NCBI RefSeq assembly: GCF_946480185.1 | Contig: NZ_CAMLIG010000019.1 | Location: 19,032-83,031, forward strand | Origin: an uncultured Pedobacter sp. | GTDB lineage: Bacteria > Bacteroidota > Bacteroidia > Sphingobacteriales > Sphingobacteriaceae | Reading direction: 5' to 3' | DNA: 64,000 nucleotides | Shown here: positions 1 through 9,123 of the stretch, in pieces | Layout: each line of letters opens with the position of its first letter | Position numbering within the stretch: the stretch's first letter is position 1 | Notes under the pieces: generated by a model | Told to the model about the DNA's origin: nothing | The model's input: the letters and a program-made list of their open reading frames with translations, nothing else | Databases searched by the model: none | Made by a program: the position numbers and the translations under genes

Positions 1-1335
1 AGGTCAGAATCCGATTGGTTGGTTGGGATGAACGCTACACAGGCGTTAAGTATTTCAGCAGGCAATAGAGCCGTTTTATCTTTAGGAAGAGTACAAACGC
101 CAACCTTGGCCATGATTTGCAGTCGTTATATAGAAACAAAAAACTTTGTCCCAGAAATTTATTTTCAGGTTGCTATACAGTTAAGTAAAGAAGAAAGTTT
201 TTTTAGAGCCATCTCCACCAAAAACTATAAAACCAAGGAAGAAGCCGATGCTGTTTTAGCCCAGGTTTTAGATGTAGCCAGTGGACACCCAAAAGGTGGT
301 TTAATTGCTAACGTGGAAGCCAAGGCTAAAAAAGAACCGCCACCATTATTACATGATTTAAGCAGTTTACAGCAAGAAGCCAATAAAAAGAAAGGCTACA
401 CCGCAGACCAAACTTTAGGCATTTTACAAAATTTGTACGAAAGCAAATTGGTGACTTATCCGCGTACAGGAAGCCGTTATATTGGTGATGATGTTTTTGC
501 TACCATACCGGATTTGATTTCTAAATTCACCGATCACCCCTTATTCGGAAAGGATGCTGTTTTTCTTATGGAAAATAAACTGAACAAAAGGAGTGTAAAT
601 GCCAAAAAAGTAACAGATCACCATGCCATTTTGCCTACCGGAGAAAGTTCTGGGCAATTATCATCAGACCGACAGGCAGTTTACGATATGGTGGTGGGCA
701 GAATGCTGGAAGCTTTTCATCAAGAATGTTTAAAAGAAACCACTAAAATCACCGTAAGTTCAGGATCTGATTTTATTGCAAATGGAACCGTGATACAGTC
801 CGCAGGTTGGCGTTCTGTTTTTAATGATAACGATGAGGAGAAAAAAGATGAAGATAACGCTACTTTGCCCAAAGTAATTAAAGGAGAGAGTTTAGACATT
901 ACCAATAAAGCAGTGCTGGAAAAGCAAACCAAGCCAAAACCTTTATTTACCGAAGCTACCTTGCTTAAAGCTTTAGAAACTTGCGGTAAAGATATTGAAG
1001 ACGAGGAACTTAGGTATGCCATGAAAGAAAGTGGTTTAGGTACGCCAGCAACCAGAGCCTCTATCATCGAAACGTTAATTAAACGCGAATATATCGTAAG
1101 AGAGAAGAAAAACCTTGTTCCGTCAAAAAAAGGTTTAGCAGTTTATGACGTTGTAAAGAATAAAAAAATTGCTCAGGCAGAATTAACCGGACAATGGGAA
1201 AAAAGGCTGGAAGAAATACGTACAGGCGCTTCTGTAAAGGACTTTAAAGCAGAAATAGCCGAATATACTAAAAATATAACGCAAGAGTTATTAGTAGCAG
1301 GCACAAGTTTATATGCGGTTTTAAAAGAAAGTTAG
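1..1335 (+). CDS. topB: DNA topoisomerase III, C-terminal part (5' end outside window)
   Basis: Type IA topoisomerase that passes single DNA strands through a transient 5'-phosphotyrosine break. The reading frame is open from the first base, so the gene starts upstream of the window and only the last 444 residues are seen. The visible part opens with the family block S-D-W-L-V-G-M-N-A-T. The catalytic tyrosine is in L-V-T-Y-P-R-T-G-S-R-Y (codon at 457-459). Near the C-terminus is the conserved G-L-G-T-P-A-T-R-A motif. There is no zinc-finger tail; the protein ends shortly after the catalytic core, as in many Bacteroidota TopB-like proteins. A plasmid-type TopB cannot be excluded from a fragment, but no mobile genes are nearby. 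Confidence 0.93.
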   Translation, partial: RSESDWLVGMNATQALSISAGNRAVLSLGRVQTPTLAMICSRYIETKNFVPEIYFQVAIQLSKEESFFRAISTKNYKTKEEADAVLAQVLDVASGHPKGGLIANVEAKAKKEPPPLLHDLSSLQQEANKKKGYTADQTLGILQNLYESKLVTYPRTGSRYIGDDVFATIPDLISKFTDHPLFGKDAVFLMENKLNKRSVNAKKVTDHHAILPTGESSGQLSSDRQAVYDMVVGRMLEAFHQECLKETTKITVSSGSDFIANGTVIQSAGWRSVFNDNDEEKKDEDNATLPKVIKGESLDITNKAVLEKQTKPKPLFTEATLLKALETCGKDIEDEELRYAMKESGLGTPATRASIIETLIKREYIVREKKNLVPSKKGLAVYDVVKNKKIAQAELTGQWEKRLEEIRTGASVKDFKAEIAEYTKNITQELLVAGTSLYAVLKES

Positions 1336-1417
1336 CTTCAAATTAAAACTTTTAGCTTAACAATAACGTAAAACCTAATATTCATTTTTGCTTTAAGTAA
1401 AAGCCTTATTATTTTTT

Positions 1418-3190
1418 ATGAAATCAAAGATTTTGTTATTTAATTTTTCTCTAGATAACATATTTAAAGACCAAAAAGATTCTTTTTTAAAAGCTAAACA
1501 CAAAATACTTTTTATCGTGTTTATATTGACTTTTATTAAGGGAATATTAGCGGCTGGTACCGCAGCTTATTTTGACCAATATATCCAGTTTGTAAGAGCT
1601 ATAACCTACCTAATTGTTTATATCATTCTTTTCTACTGCTTTGTTAAAAAAATCATACCTTTTAAATTTATCGCTCATACTATTGTTATAGGTGGCTTAA
1701 TATTGGTTTATACCAATTTGTTTTTAACAGCAAAGTCTGTTAATATTATTACCTTACAATTTGTTTTCTCAATCATTTTATCCAGCTTTTATATACTAAA
1801 CTCGCGGTTTGGTATATTTTATTCTATAGTGGCAACTGTTCCTGTAATTATTTCTTTAGCTCTTGGTCATAATTTTAATAGCGAATCAGAGTTAGGTGCG
1901 CTGGCTTCTCCCGGTTATGAAATTATCGTTTTTATCAACTTTATCACTATTATTTATATTCCGTATTTATTTTACCAATCATTTGTAAAAACTGTAAATG
2001 AGAAAGAAGAATTAAATATTCAACTACAGTTGGCTGTAAAAACTGCAAATGAGGCAGTACAAGTAAAATCCAACTTTCTTTCTACCATGTCACACGAGTT
2101 GCGTACTCCTTTAAATACAGTAATTGGAACTACAGATTTATTGCTTTCTGACACTTATGAACCGCATCAGGCGGAAAACTTAAAAGATTTGAAATTTTCC
2201 GCAAATACCTTATTAAATATCATTAACGATATACTTGATTATAACAAGCTGGAATCTTCCAAATTAACTTTAGAAACCGTTAATGTAGATGTGGTAAAAT
2301 TGCTCAATACCGTTTGTTCTGGATTGCACAATCAAGCGATTAATAAACATATAGCTTTAAAGCTCGAAATTGACGAGGATTTAAACAATTATGATCTTAT
2401 TACAGATCCCACTCGTATCACTCAAATTTTCTACAATCTGATTGGGAATGCTATTAAGTTTACTTCGGTAGGAGAAGTGCTTGTAAAATTGGATATTTTA
2501 AGTAAACAGGAAGATGAAATGATAATCCGTTTTTCTGTTAAAGATACTGGAATTGGCATTAGTGAAGAAGAGCAAACTGTGGTATTTGAACCTTTTAGCC
2601 AAGCATCATCAAGTATTACCCGTGATTTCGGCGGTACAGGTTTAGGTTTGTCCATCGTTAAACGTTTACTTTCACTTTTTGATAGTCAAATTAATTTGGT
2701 GAGTAACGTTCATCAGGGTTCTAAGTTTTTTTTCGATATTAACTTTAAAACTCAGCCGAAAATCAATAAATCAACTGCAAGAACAACTTTAGAAAAAATT
2801 GTTGAAAAGGATATCAGCGATTTAAATGTACTGGTTGCAGAAGATAATTTAATGAACCGAGTATTAATAAAAAAAGTATTTGCAAAGTGGAATAATACGC
2901 CTGTATTTGCAGAAAACGGTCAGCAAGCTATTGAAATGGCAGAAAAAACTAAGTTTGATATTATTTTAATGGATTTACACATGCCAGTTGTTGATGGTTA
3001 CTTAGCGGCAAAGACCATTAAATTTGGAAAGAACAAAATAAACCAGGAAACGCATATTATCGCCTTTACAGCCTCTATCTCTAATGAAATATTAAAGGAA
3101 GTTAATGATGCTGGGATGATAGATTATATTTATAAGCCTTTTGATGCAAACGAGATGTATAATAAATTGAGAAGTTTATATCCAATCTAG
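1418..3190 (+). CDS. Hybrid sensor histidine kinase with C-terminal receiver
   Basis: 590-residue membrane kinase. Residues ~28-190 form about six hydrophobic segments with no recognisable extracellular sensor domain. A short coiled linker leads to the HisKA domain with M-S-H-E-L-R-T-P-L (phospho-acceptor His226). The HATPase domain follows, with N box (N-L-I-G-N-A-I-K-F), G1 (D-T-G-I-G-I) and G2 (G-G-T-G-L-G-L). The C-terminal receiver has the acidic pair in V-A-E-D-N, phospho-acceptor Asp519 in M-D-L-H-M-P, and a lysine in Y-K-P-F. It is an orphan: no adjacent response regulator or DNA-binding partner. The signal is unknown; a lipid or redox cue sensed by the membrane domain is only inference. 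Confidence 0.92.
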   Translation: MKSKILLFNFSLDNIFKDQKDSFLKAKHKILFIVFILTFIKGILAAGTAAYFDQYIQFVRAITYLIVYIILFYCFVKKIIPFKFIAHTIVIGGLILVYTNLFLTAKSVNIITLQFVFSIILSSFYILNSRFGIFYSIVATVPVIISLALGHNFNSESELGALASPGYEIIVFINFITIIYIPYLFYQSFVKTVNEKEELNIQLQLAVKTANEAVQVKSNFLSTMSHELRTPLNTVIGTTDLLLSDTYEPHQAENLKDLKFSANTLLNIINDILDYNKLESSKLTLETVNVDVVKLLNTVCSGLHNQAINKHIALKLEIDEDLNNYDLITDPTRITQIFYNLIGNAIKFTSVGEVLVKLDILSKQEDEMIIRFSVKDTGIGISEEEQTVVFEPFSQASSSITRDFGGTGLGLSIVKRLLSLFDSQINLVSNVHQGSKFFFDINFKTQPKINKSTARTTLEKIVEKDISDLNVLVAEDNLMNRVLIKKVFAKWNNTPVFAENGQQAIEMAEKTKFDIILMDLHMPVVDGYLAAKTIKFGKNKINQETHIIAFTASISNEILKEVNDAGMIDYIYKPFDANEMYNKLRSLYPI

Positions 3191-3205
3191 AACGTCAAAA
3201 CGGCA

Positions 3206-5329
3206 TTATACCTTTTCACTTATTTTAGAAATTTCAGCAGCTAAATTGGTAATTAATTCTAACTGTTCTGTAATCTGAGGATCCACATTTTTATCTGAAA
3301 GATGTATGTGAAGTTTAGTTTGAGTGCTTCCTTCAACCTTATTGTTAATTTTTTCAGCGGCTTCTTCCAAATAAAAACGGCTTTTTCTAATGAGTTTTAA
3401 CTGCTCTGAGTTAATGCTTGCGCCACTATCTGTAAAACTTGCCGAAAGGTTGGCCAAATAAGATGACAGAATATGGTTAAGCACCACAAATTTGTGGATT
3501 TCTTTGATGTGATGCTGTTTGCTTTTAGGTTCCTGCAACATCCGCTGAAATGCCCCCGCTAGGTTTGCAGTGTTTACATAAACATTTTTACGTGCTAACT
3601 TGTATTCTGTAACGCTTATTGGCAATAAAGACTGGCGCAAAATAATATGCTCCAAATAATTCAAATTTGCCTTTATCATACTAGGCAAAAAATTCCTTAA
3701 CTGTGCCGATTCCCAATCGGGAAACAAAATATAGCTGGATAAAAAAGCTAACACAGAACCTATTAAAGTATCAACAATACGCTCGCTTGCGATAACGGTG
3801 GTGTTATTTGCCACGTTAAGAAAGCTAAAAAGTATGAGGATGAATGGTGTCATAAAAATAACACCTAACACATATCTAATTCTAATAATGCTATAGGTAA
3901 CCAGCATAAACATTATTAAAAGTACAAACCTTGCAGTTTCATCCTTTACCAACATTAAAATTACCGCACCCAATACGCCACCTATTAAAGTGCCGGCAAC
4001 GCGTTCGTAATTTCTTTGTTTGGTACTACTAAATCCGGGCTTCATAATTACCAGAATAGTTAAAATAATCCAATAGCTATGGTGCCCAAGCGGAAACATT
4101 TTACCTACAAAAAAACCCACTAAACAAATTATAGCAATGCGTAAAGAATATTTAAAAACACTGGACTGAAAATTTAAGTTGTTTCTAAAAATCTTCCAAT
4201 CAAAACTTTGATGGCTTGCAAAACGTGAAAGTTCTGTAGGAGAGGAGCTCCGCTTTGTTTCGATAATTTCCTTATCAAAGTAATTTGCAATATCTGCTGC
4301 TTTGTTATAAATATTCCTGAGATTGATTAAAATCTTCTTCAAAATCAAAACAGACGTACCTCCACGTTCTAGCTCGTCTATTTTAGCTTTCAGTAAATCT
4401 AAATCTGTGATAGAAAGGTATTTGTCTGTAGGTTTTTGCTGATGAATTAAGCAGAAACCTATATAATCTATTTCATCGGCTATTTTTTCAATCGTACTGG
4501 AAAAAGCGGGCAAAATATCCAAACCACCAAAACGAGTTCTAATCGTATCATAATCATTATGCGTAGCCATTGTTTGCTCAAAAATATCTACCGTATCCAC
4601 AAAAATCTGCACCATCAATCTACCTATATTGGTAGATTCGTTCATTAATTTGCGGGTTTTAAATAATGCATCTCTTACATTGTCCTGTAACTCACTCACT
4701 TTAACTTGTTGGCTTACAAGCGCCTTAAAGTTATCTTCTACAGAAACTTCATTGCCGTAAAACCTTGCCCTTAAACGCATATATTTCCCAACTTCGCTGA
4801 TGCTTTCGCCCAAAGTTTGTTGTGCATATCTATAAGGTTTTATTCTTGAAAAAAGAGTACTCAATAAAAAATACCAAACACCGCCACCCAACACCAAAAA
4901 TGAATGTTCAAATGGATTTAGCGCTGTTTTTCCGGGAATAATATCTAACACCATTATTAAAAGTGCGGCCGTACCCACAGAAGCAGCTCTGGTGCCGTAC
5001 AGGTAAAACATAGAAAACAGAAATACCAATAAAAAAATCTCTGTTGCAACCAGGTAAACATTGGTATTTATGGAAACAGTTAATAACGCTGTTAAAAAGA
5101 TGAAAATATTGGTAAAAAGCATTCCGGTTTTACGGTGCGACCATGGACCCGGTGTGTCTGCTATGCTAACACACAGAGCGCCCAAAGAAAGTGTAATTCC
5201 AATCTCAAGCATGTTAAACTGAAAAAAGATTAAAGAGGGGAGTAGTACACCTAAAGTAACTTTAACACCGTCAGAAAAATACTGGGTGTACATGAAATTT
5301 TTGAAATCATCGATTGGGTTACTCTTCAT
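3206..5329 (-). CDS. FUSC family (YccS-like) inner-membrane protein
   Basis: 707-residue protein with two hydrophobic blocks (about residues 20-160 and 390-530) separated by a long helical soluble region, the layout of YccS/FUSC-type putative efflux proteins related to aromatic acid exporters. The second block carries the family pattern H-x-Y-W-I-I-L-T followed by R-N-Y-E-R-V-A-G-T-L-I-G-G. Starts with ATG. It converges with the histidine kinase, with only 15 bases between the two stop codons. Substrate is unknown; the family call is solid, the transport role is inferred from relatives. Confidence 0.85.
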   Translation of the reverse strand: MKSNPIDDFKNFMYTQYFSDGVKVTLGVLLPSLIFFQFNMLEIGITLSLGALCVSIADTPGPWSHRKTGMLFTNIFIFLTALLTVSINTNVYLVATEIFLLVFLFSMFYLYGTRAASVGTAALLIMVLDIIPGKTALNPFEHSFLVLGGGVWYFLLSTLFSRIKPYRYAQQTLGESISEVGKYMRLRARFYGNEVSVEDNFKALVSQQVKVSELQDNVRDALFKTRKLMNESTNIGRLMVQIFVDTVDIFEQTMATHNDYDTIRTRFGGLDILPAFSSTIEKIADEIDYIGFCLIHQQKPTDKYLSITDLDLLKAKIDELERGGTSVLILKKILINLRNIYNKAADIANYFDKEIIETKRSSSPTELSRFASHQSFDWKIFRNNLNFQSSVFKYSLRIAIICLVGFFVGKMFPLGHHSYWIILTILVIMKPGFSSTKQRNYERVAGTLIGGVLGAVILMLVKDETARFVLLIMFMLVTYSIIRIRYVLGVIFMTPFILILFSFLNVANNTTVIASERIVDTLIGSVLAFLSSYILFPDWESAQLRNFLPSMIKANLNYLEHIILRQSLLPISVTEYKLARKNVYVNTANLAGAFQRMLQEPKSKQHHIKEIHKFVVLNHILSSYLANLSASFTDSGASINSEQLKLIRKSRFYLEEAAEKINNKVEGSTQTKLHIHLSDKNVDPQITEQLELITNLAAEISKISEKV

Positions 5330-5351
5330 AAACAGTAAAAATAAGCCATTT

Positions 5352-5379
5352 TATTGAGATGTGAGTATTGAGATGTGAG
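5352..5379. repeat. Perfect 14-bp tandem duplication
   Basis: Two head-to-tail copies of TATTGAGATGTGAG in the gap between the FUSC gene and the helicase. Too short for a VNTR call by itself, but it adjoins further degenerate repeats. Confidence 0.8.
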
Positions 5380-5453
5380 ACTGACTTGCAGACTGCCAAC
5401 TGATAATTTTAAATGAATGAAGGAGAGAACGATGGAATGCTATGCAGTCCCTA

Positions 5454-5525
5454 ACAACTAATGACCAATGAACTAAAAAACCACAAAACGAGGCTAATGA
5501 CTAATGAATCAGTGAACTACTAATA
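5454..5525. repeat. Degenerate CTAATGA/CCAATGA short-repeat tract
   Basis: A stretch made of variants of ACTAATGA, CCAATGAAC, CTAATGACTAATGA and AATCAGTGAAC. It is non-coding and lies just before the helicase promoter. Function unknown. Confidence 0.6.
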
Positions 5526-5543
5526 TGCTCAATTTTATTTGAT

Positions 5544-5551
5544 TACCTTTG
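5544..5551 (+). promoter_or_regulatory. Bacteroidota -7 box for the helicase gene
   Basis: TACCTTTG matches the Bacteroidota sigma-ABfr -7 consensus TAnnTTTG. No clear -33 TTG at the expected spacing. Expected leader about 15 nt. Confidence 0.5.
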
Positions 5552-5570
5552 CGCATTAAATAAAACAAAA

Positions 5571-6698
5571 TTGAAAAATTTCCAAGAACTGGGTATTGAT
5601 GAACAATTCATCAAAGCATTAACAGAAAACAACATACAAATACCAACTGAAATTCAGCAAAAAGCGATTCCGTTTTTATTGGAGGCACAAGGAAAAGATT
5701 TTATTGGGCAGGCACAAACAGGTACGGGCAAAACTGCAGCTTATGGCTTGCCTATTTTACAACGCATAAATCCCGACTTAAAACAAATACAAGCTATAGT
5801 GATTAGTCCGACTAGGGAGTTGGCACAACAGATAGCAAAACAGCTCTTTAGATTTACCAAATATGCTGATAAAAAGATTTTTACTGAATCTGTTTATGGT
5901 GGCGAAAAAATTGATTTACAAATTAGCAGGTTACGCAGGCCTACGCATATTGTGGTATCAACACCGGGGCGTTTAATTGATTTGCTGGAGCGTAATGCTA
6001 TTAATTTAGAAAACGTTAAAACCGTAGTTTTGGATGAAGCCGACGAAATGTTGAGCATGGGCTTTAAAGCTGATGTTGACAAGATTTTAAGCTATACAAA
6101 TGCCAAGAAAAGCAATACATGGCTTTTCTCTGCTACAATGCCTGCCGCTTTAAAAGAAATCATCGACGAATTTATGGACGACGATGCTTTTACAGTTACC
6201 GTGTCAAAAGACAACGTGGTTAACCAAGGGATTGCGCATCAGTATTTAATTGCAGATATTAAAGACAAAGTTGACGTATTATCTAGATTTTTAAAAGCGC
6301 AGGGCGAAAAAAGAGGGATTATTTTCTGTAGAACTAAGGCCGGAACGCAAACTTTAGAAAAACAGCTACAGGCCAAAAATATTAAGGCAGAAGCAATCCA
6401 TGGAGATTTAGGGCAACGAGACAGAGACCGTGTGATGCGTTTGTTCAAATCAAAAAGATTGCAGATTTTAATTGCGACGGATATTTCTGCCAGAGGGATT
6501 GATGTTGATAATTTAGCATACGTTTTGCATTACCAATTGCCAGATCAGCTAGAATATTATACGCACAGAAGCGGAAGAACCGCCAGGGCAGGGAAACAAG
6601 GCTTTTCGATTGCTTTTGTTGCGCCATCTGAACTTGGTAAAATAGCTGATTTAGAAAGGGATTTGAAAATTTCTTTCGAAAAAGTAGACACCCTATAA
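5571..6698 (+). CDS. DEAD-box RNA helicase (short form)
   Basis: ATP-dependent RNA helicase of 375 residues. All core motifs are present in order: Q motif region, motif I A-Q-T-G-T-G-K-T (Lys54), Ia P-T-R-E-L-A, S-T-P-G-R, motif II D-E-A-D (156-159), motif III S-A-T, then R-G-I-D-V and H-R-S-G-R-T-A-R-A-G in the second RecA domain. The protein ends immediately after the core and lacks the basic or RNA-binding tail found in RhlE or CsdA. Start is TTG; no in-frame ATG lies near and the protein begins naturally with K-N-F-Q-E-L-G-I. A PAP2 gene follows after 5 bases. Confidence 0.93.
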   Translation: MKNFQELGIDEQFIKALTENNIQIPTEIQQKAIPFLLEAQGKDFIGQAQTGTGKTAAYGLPILQRINPDLKQIQAIVISPTRELAQQIAKQLFRFTKYADKKIFTESVYGGEKIDLQISRLRRPTHIVVSTPGRLIDLLERNAINLENVKTVVLDEADEMLSMGFKADVDKILSYTNAKKSNTWLFSATMPAALKEIIDEFMDDDAFTVTVSKDNVVNQGIAHQYLIADIKDKVDVLSRFLKAQGEKRGIIFCRTKAGTQTLEKQLQAKNIKAEAIHGDLGQRDRDRVMRLFKSKRLQILIATDISARGIDVDNLAYVLHYQLPDQLEYYTHRSGRTARAGKQGFSIAFVAPSELGKIADLERDLKISFEKVDTL

Positions 6699-6703
6699 AT
6701 TAC

Positions 6704-7420
6704 TTGAAAAGGTTCAAAATACTTTTTAAACAATACATTAACGACTATAAGTTAGTCCCAGAATTTAGCACCATCATTATTGCGTTTGTTATAATGGTTT
6801 TAGCCATCATCTGTTTTTATGGCTTAACTGAGGAACTCTCTGATGATAAATTAAAATTTTATGATGATTTAGTAATTGGTCAAATTGTGAGTTTTAGAAC
6901 TCCAATAAATACCGAGATCATGAAAAGCATGACTTTTATAGGTAACTTAATTGGCTATGCTTTAATTATTCCCATACTCACTATCTTTTTTATCATCAGA
7001 AAAACTTGGCGTTTATCTTTAGAAATTACGCTGGTTTTGTTATTGTCATCTGGTTTAAACATTGTTTTAAAAAACATCATTGAACGCCAGCGACCGCCAG
7101 AAATTGGGCGTTTGGTTTTTGCCCAATTTTATAGTTTCCCGAGCGGACACGCAATGAGTGCCATGGTTTTTTATGGATTTATCATTTATTTATCGATAAT
7201 TCTGGTTAAAAAGAATTGGTTAAAATATGGGATTACTTTAGTTTGTGTGTTTATGACGTTATTGATAGGGGTTAGCCGTATTTATTTAGGAGTGCATTAT
7301 CCATCGGATATTTTAGCAGGATACATTGGAGGTTTGGCTTGGCTAATGTTATGTATTTTAATCTTAAATCTCATCACGCTAAGTAAAATCAAGTTAAAGG
7401 AAGCTAATATTTTACATTAA
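6704..7420 (+). CDS. PAP2-family phosphatase
   Basis: 238-residue integral membrane phosphatase of the type that dephosphorylates lipid phosphates such as undecaprenyl pyrophosphate or phosphatidate. The three signature motifs are K-x6-R-P (K-N-I-I-E-R-Q-R-P), P-S-G-H-A-M-S and S-R-x-Y-L-G-V-H-Y-P-S-D, set among about six membrane segments. It begins with TTG five bases after the helicase stop, so the two are probably co-transcribed. Substrate cannot be told from sequence. Confidence 0.9.
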   Translation: MKRFKILFKQYINDYKLVPEFSTIIIAFVIMVLAIICFYGLTEELSDDKLKFYDDLVIGQIVSFRTPINTEIMKSMTFIGNLIGYALIIPILTIFFIIRKTWRLSLEITLVLLLSSGLNIVLKNIIERQRPPEIGRLVFAQFYSFPSGHAMSAMVFYGFIIYLSIILVKKNWLKYGITLVCVFMTLLIGVSRIYLGVHYPSDILAGYIGGLAWLMLCILILNLITLSKIKLKEANILH

Positions 7421-7423
7421 TAA

Positions 7424-7452
7424 TTGATATCGTGTTAAAAATGCTATCTTTG
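7424..7452 (+). promoter_or_regulatory. Promoter for the cold-shock-domain gene
   Basis: TTG (7424-7426), 18-base spacer, TATCTTTG (7445-7452): a full Bacteroidota -33/-7 promoter. It starts just after the PAP2 stop and predicts a transcript start near 7458. Confidence 0.65.
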
Positions 7453-7457
7453 TGAAA

Positions 7458-7657
7458 TTCAAAAGCATTTCAAATCCTTTAGCGAAATTTTTAAGCGGTT
7501 TTAACAACCAAAACCAAAATATTGGTTCTTTTAAATCTTGCTTATTTGCAATTAACCTTTCAATTTCATTATTGATGCTATCAATACCAAATTGACTTTT
7601 CATTAGCTTGATTTTTATGCTTTGATATAAAACAGATTTAAAAACAATAAACAATCA
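7458..7657 (+). promoter_or_regulatory. Long (~200 nt) leader of the cold-shock-domain gene
   Basis: Stretch between the predicted start site and the ATG at 7658. It is AT-rich and holds an open minus-strand frame (7412-7603 from an internal ATG, 63 residues) that I do not call as a gene. Long 5' leaders are a known feature of cold-shock mRNAs; a regulatory role here is inference. Confidence 0.4.
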
Positions 7658-8107
7658 ATGGGTAGATCACAAGAAACTTTTAGCAAAAAAGAAAATGAAA
7701 AAAAGCGTTTAAAGAAGAGACAAGAAAAACAGCAAAAGAAAGAAGAGCGCAAGGAAAACTCCGCGGGCGGTAGTTTAGAGAGCATGATGGCTTATGTAGA
7801 TGAATACGGAAACATTACAGATACGCCACCAGATCCAATCCGTAAGAAAAAAGAAATTGATGCCAGCACTATAGAAATTGGTATCCCTAAGCAAGAAGCG
7901 GAAGATTTAACGCTTCCGAAAAAAGGTAAAATAGATTTCTTTAACGATCAAAAAGGATTTGGATTTATCCGCGAGGACAGTACACAAGAAAAATACTTTG
8001 TACATGTTAACGGTTTAACAGAAGAAGTACGCGAAGGTGATAAAGTTAGTTTTGAGCTTGAAAAAGGCCTTAAAGGTATGAACGCTATTAACGTTAAAAG
8101 AATATAA
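7658..8107 (+). CDS. Cold-shock-domain protein with basic N-terminal extension
   Basis: 149 residues. The C-terminal ~62 residues form a cold-shock OB fold: K-G-K-I-D-F-F-N-D-Q-K-G-F-G-F-I, which carries the RNP1-like aromatic patch, followed by Y-F-V-H-V (RNP2-like). The N-terminal ~35 residues are almost entirely Lys, Glu, Gln and Arg, predicting a charged helix. Likely a single-stranded nucleic-acid binder or RNA chaperone. It has its own promoter, long leader and terminator, so it is monocistronic. Confidence 0.9.
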   Translation: MGRSQETFSKKENEKKRLKKRQEKQQKKEERKENSAGGSLESMMAYVDEYGNITDTPPDPIRKKKEIDASTIEIGIPKQEAEDLTLPKKGKIDFFNDQKGFGFIREDSTQEKYFVHVNGLTEEVREGDKVSFELEKGLKGMNAINVKRI

Positions 8108-8115
8108 ATTTTAAG

Positions 8116-8152
8116 TTCCCTGAGATGCAAATTTCAGGGAATTTATTTTTTG
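8116..8152 (+). terminator. Terminator after the cold-shock-domain gene
   Basis: Stem TTCCCTGA/TCAGGGAA (8116-8123, 8134-8141) followed by a T-rich run. Confidence 0.75.
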
Positions 8153-8385
8153 TTTCAAAAACTTCCCAAAGTTTAAAAGAAGCATTCTATAATAATATTC
8201 AGCAGGCATTCTCAAATCCATTCAATTCATCTTCATTCTATTTTTCTGTAGAAATCTCTGAAAACTAAAACGTAATATTTGTCCTATAATTTATATTATG
8301 TTAAGTAGTATTTCACTGAACTCACCTGTTTCGTTTGCTTAATACGCCGGGCGGTTTTTACCTATGTTTAATGTACGCCCCGTGA

Positions 8386-9123
8386 TTAAAGTTCTTTAAT
8401 CAACTTATGAAACAAAGCCATAGCTTCCATTTTACTATCCGTTAAGCTATAATCAATCTTGTGCATTAGGTAGTCCACCAAATCAAAATCTGAACGCATT
8501 TCCATATTTTCAAAGATTTTCAAACGGCTGTTTAAACCAAATTTCAAAGCTTCATTAAGTTGCGTAATAAAAACTTCATCCAACTTCTTATTACTTACCC
8601 AAGCGGCAAAAACAAACTCTAATCCTGTGAAATTTTTCCATTCGGCGGCCAAATCATATACATAAAAATGTTTGTCAACTTTACCAAAGGTTCTGTCGCC
8701 TATTTGCACAAAAGCAGTTTTAGGATGTGTTGAGCGTCCGTATTCTTTTGCTTTGTAAACCAATTCTGGTTCAACCTTCCAATAGTTTTTTAATAAAACT
8801 AATGCTAGGTTGTTGGATGATTTAGATTGAGGATCTAACTGAAGATATTTTATATCTTTAACGGGGCAATTACTAAATATAAATACCGAATTTACAGCTC
8901 CGTTAGCACCTATGCAATAATCAGAAACGATATGCCATTCGGGTAAATCTAAAATTGCCGCAACCGGAATTAGACCGATATCAACTTTGTTTTCCACTAG
9001 TTTATCAGCACATAATGCTGGAATATCTAAGCTTAATTCGATATTTTTTTTAATAGAATGGTATTGTAAACCGTAAATAAACGGAATCGTATTGGTGTAA
9101 CTTACCGCCGAAATCTTAACCAT
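8386..9123 (-). CDS. mqnA: Chorismate dehydratase MqnA (futalosine menaquinone pathway)
   Basis: 245 residues of the MqnA/MqnD periplasmic-binding-protein fold. It converts chorismate to 3-enolpyruvyl-benzoate, the first step of the futalosine route. The N-terminal S-A-V-S-Y-T-N-T-I-P-F pattern and I-G-L-I-P-V-A fit MqnA. The paralogue MqnD has a similar fold but typically a different N-terminus. The gene is last in the operon mqnE - histidine phosphatase - mqnA and its first 8 bases overlap the phosphatase 3' end, implying translational coupling. Confidence 0.87.
   Translation of the reverse strand: MVKISAVSYTNTIPFIYGLQYHSIKKNIELSLDIPALCADKLVENKVDIGLIPVAAILDLPEWHIVSDYCIGANGAVNSVFIFSNCPVKDIKYLQLDPQSKSSNNLALVLLKNYWKVEPELVYKAKEYGRSTHPKTAFVQIGDRTFGKVDKHFYVYDLAAEWKNFTGLEFVFAAWVSNKKLDEVFITQLNEALKFGLNSRLKIFENMEMRSDFDLVDYLMHKIDYSLTDSKMEAMALFHKLIKEL

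Noticed and set aside
7412..7654. Minus-strand open frame of 63-80 residues overlapping the PAP2 gene end
   Set aside because: It overlaps a convincing plus-strand promoter and leader, has no recognised family, and its upstream extension uses a TTG. The leader reading explains the stretch better, but I cannot fully exclude a peptide.
8125..8268. 47-residue plus-strand frame after the cold-shock-domain gene
   Set aside because: The ATG lies inside the loop of the terminator hairpin and the composition is just AT-rich Ser/Phe/Asn.
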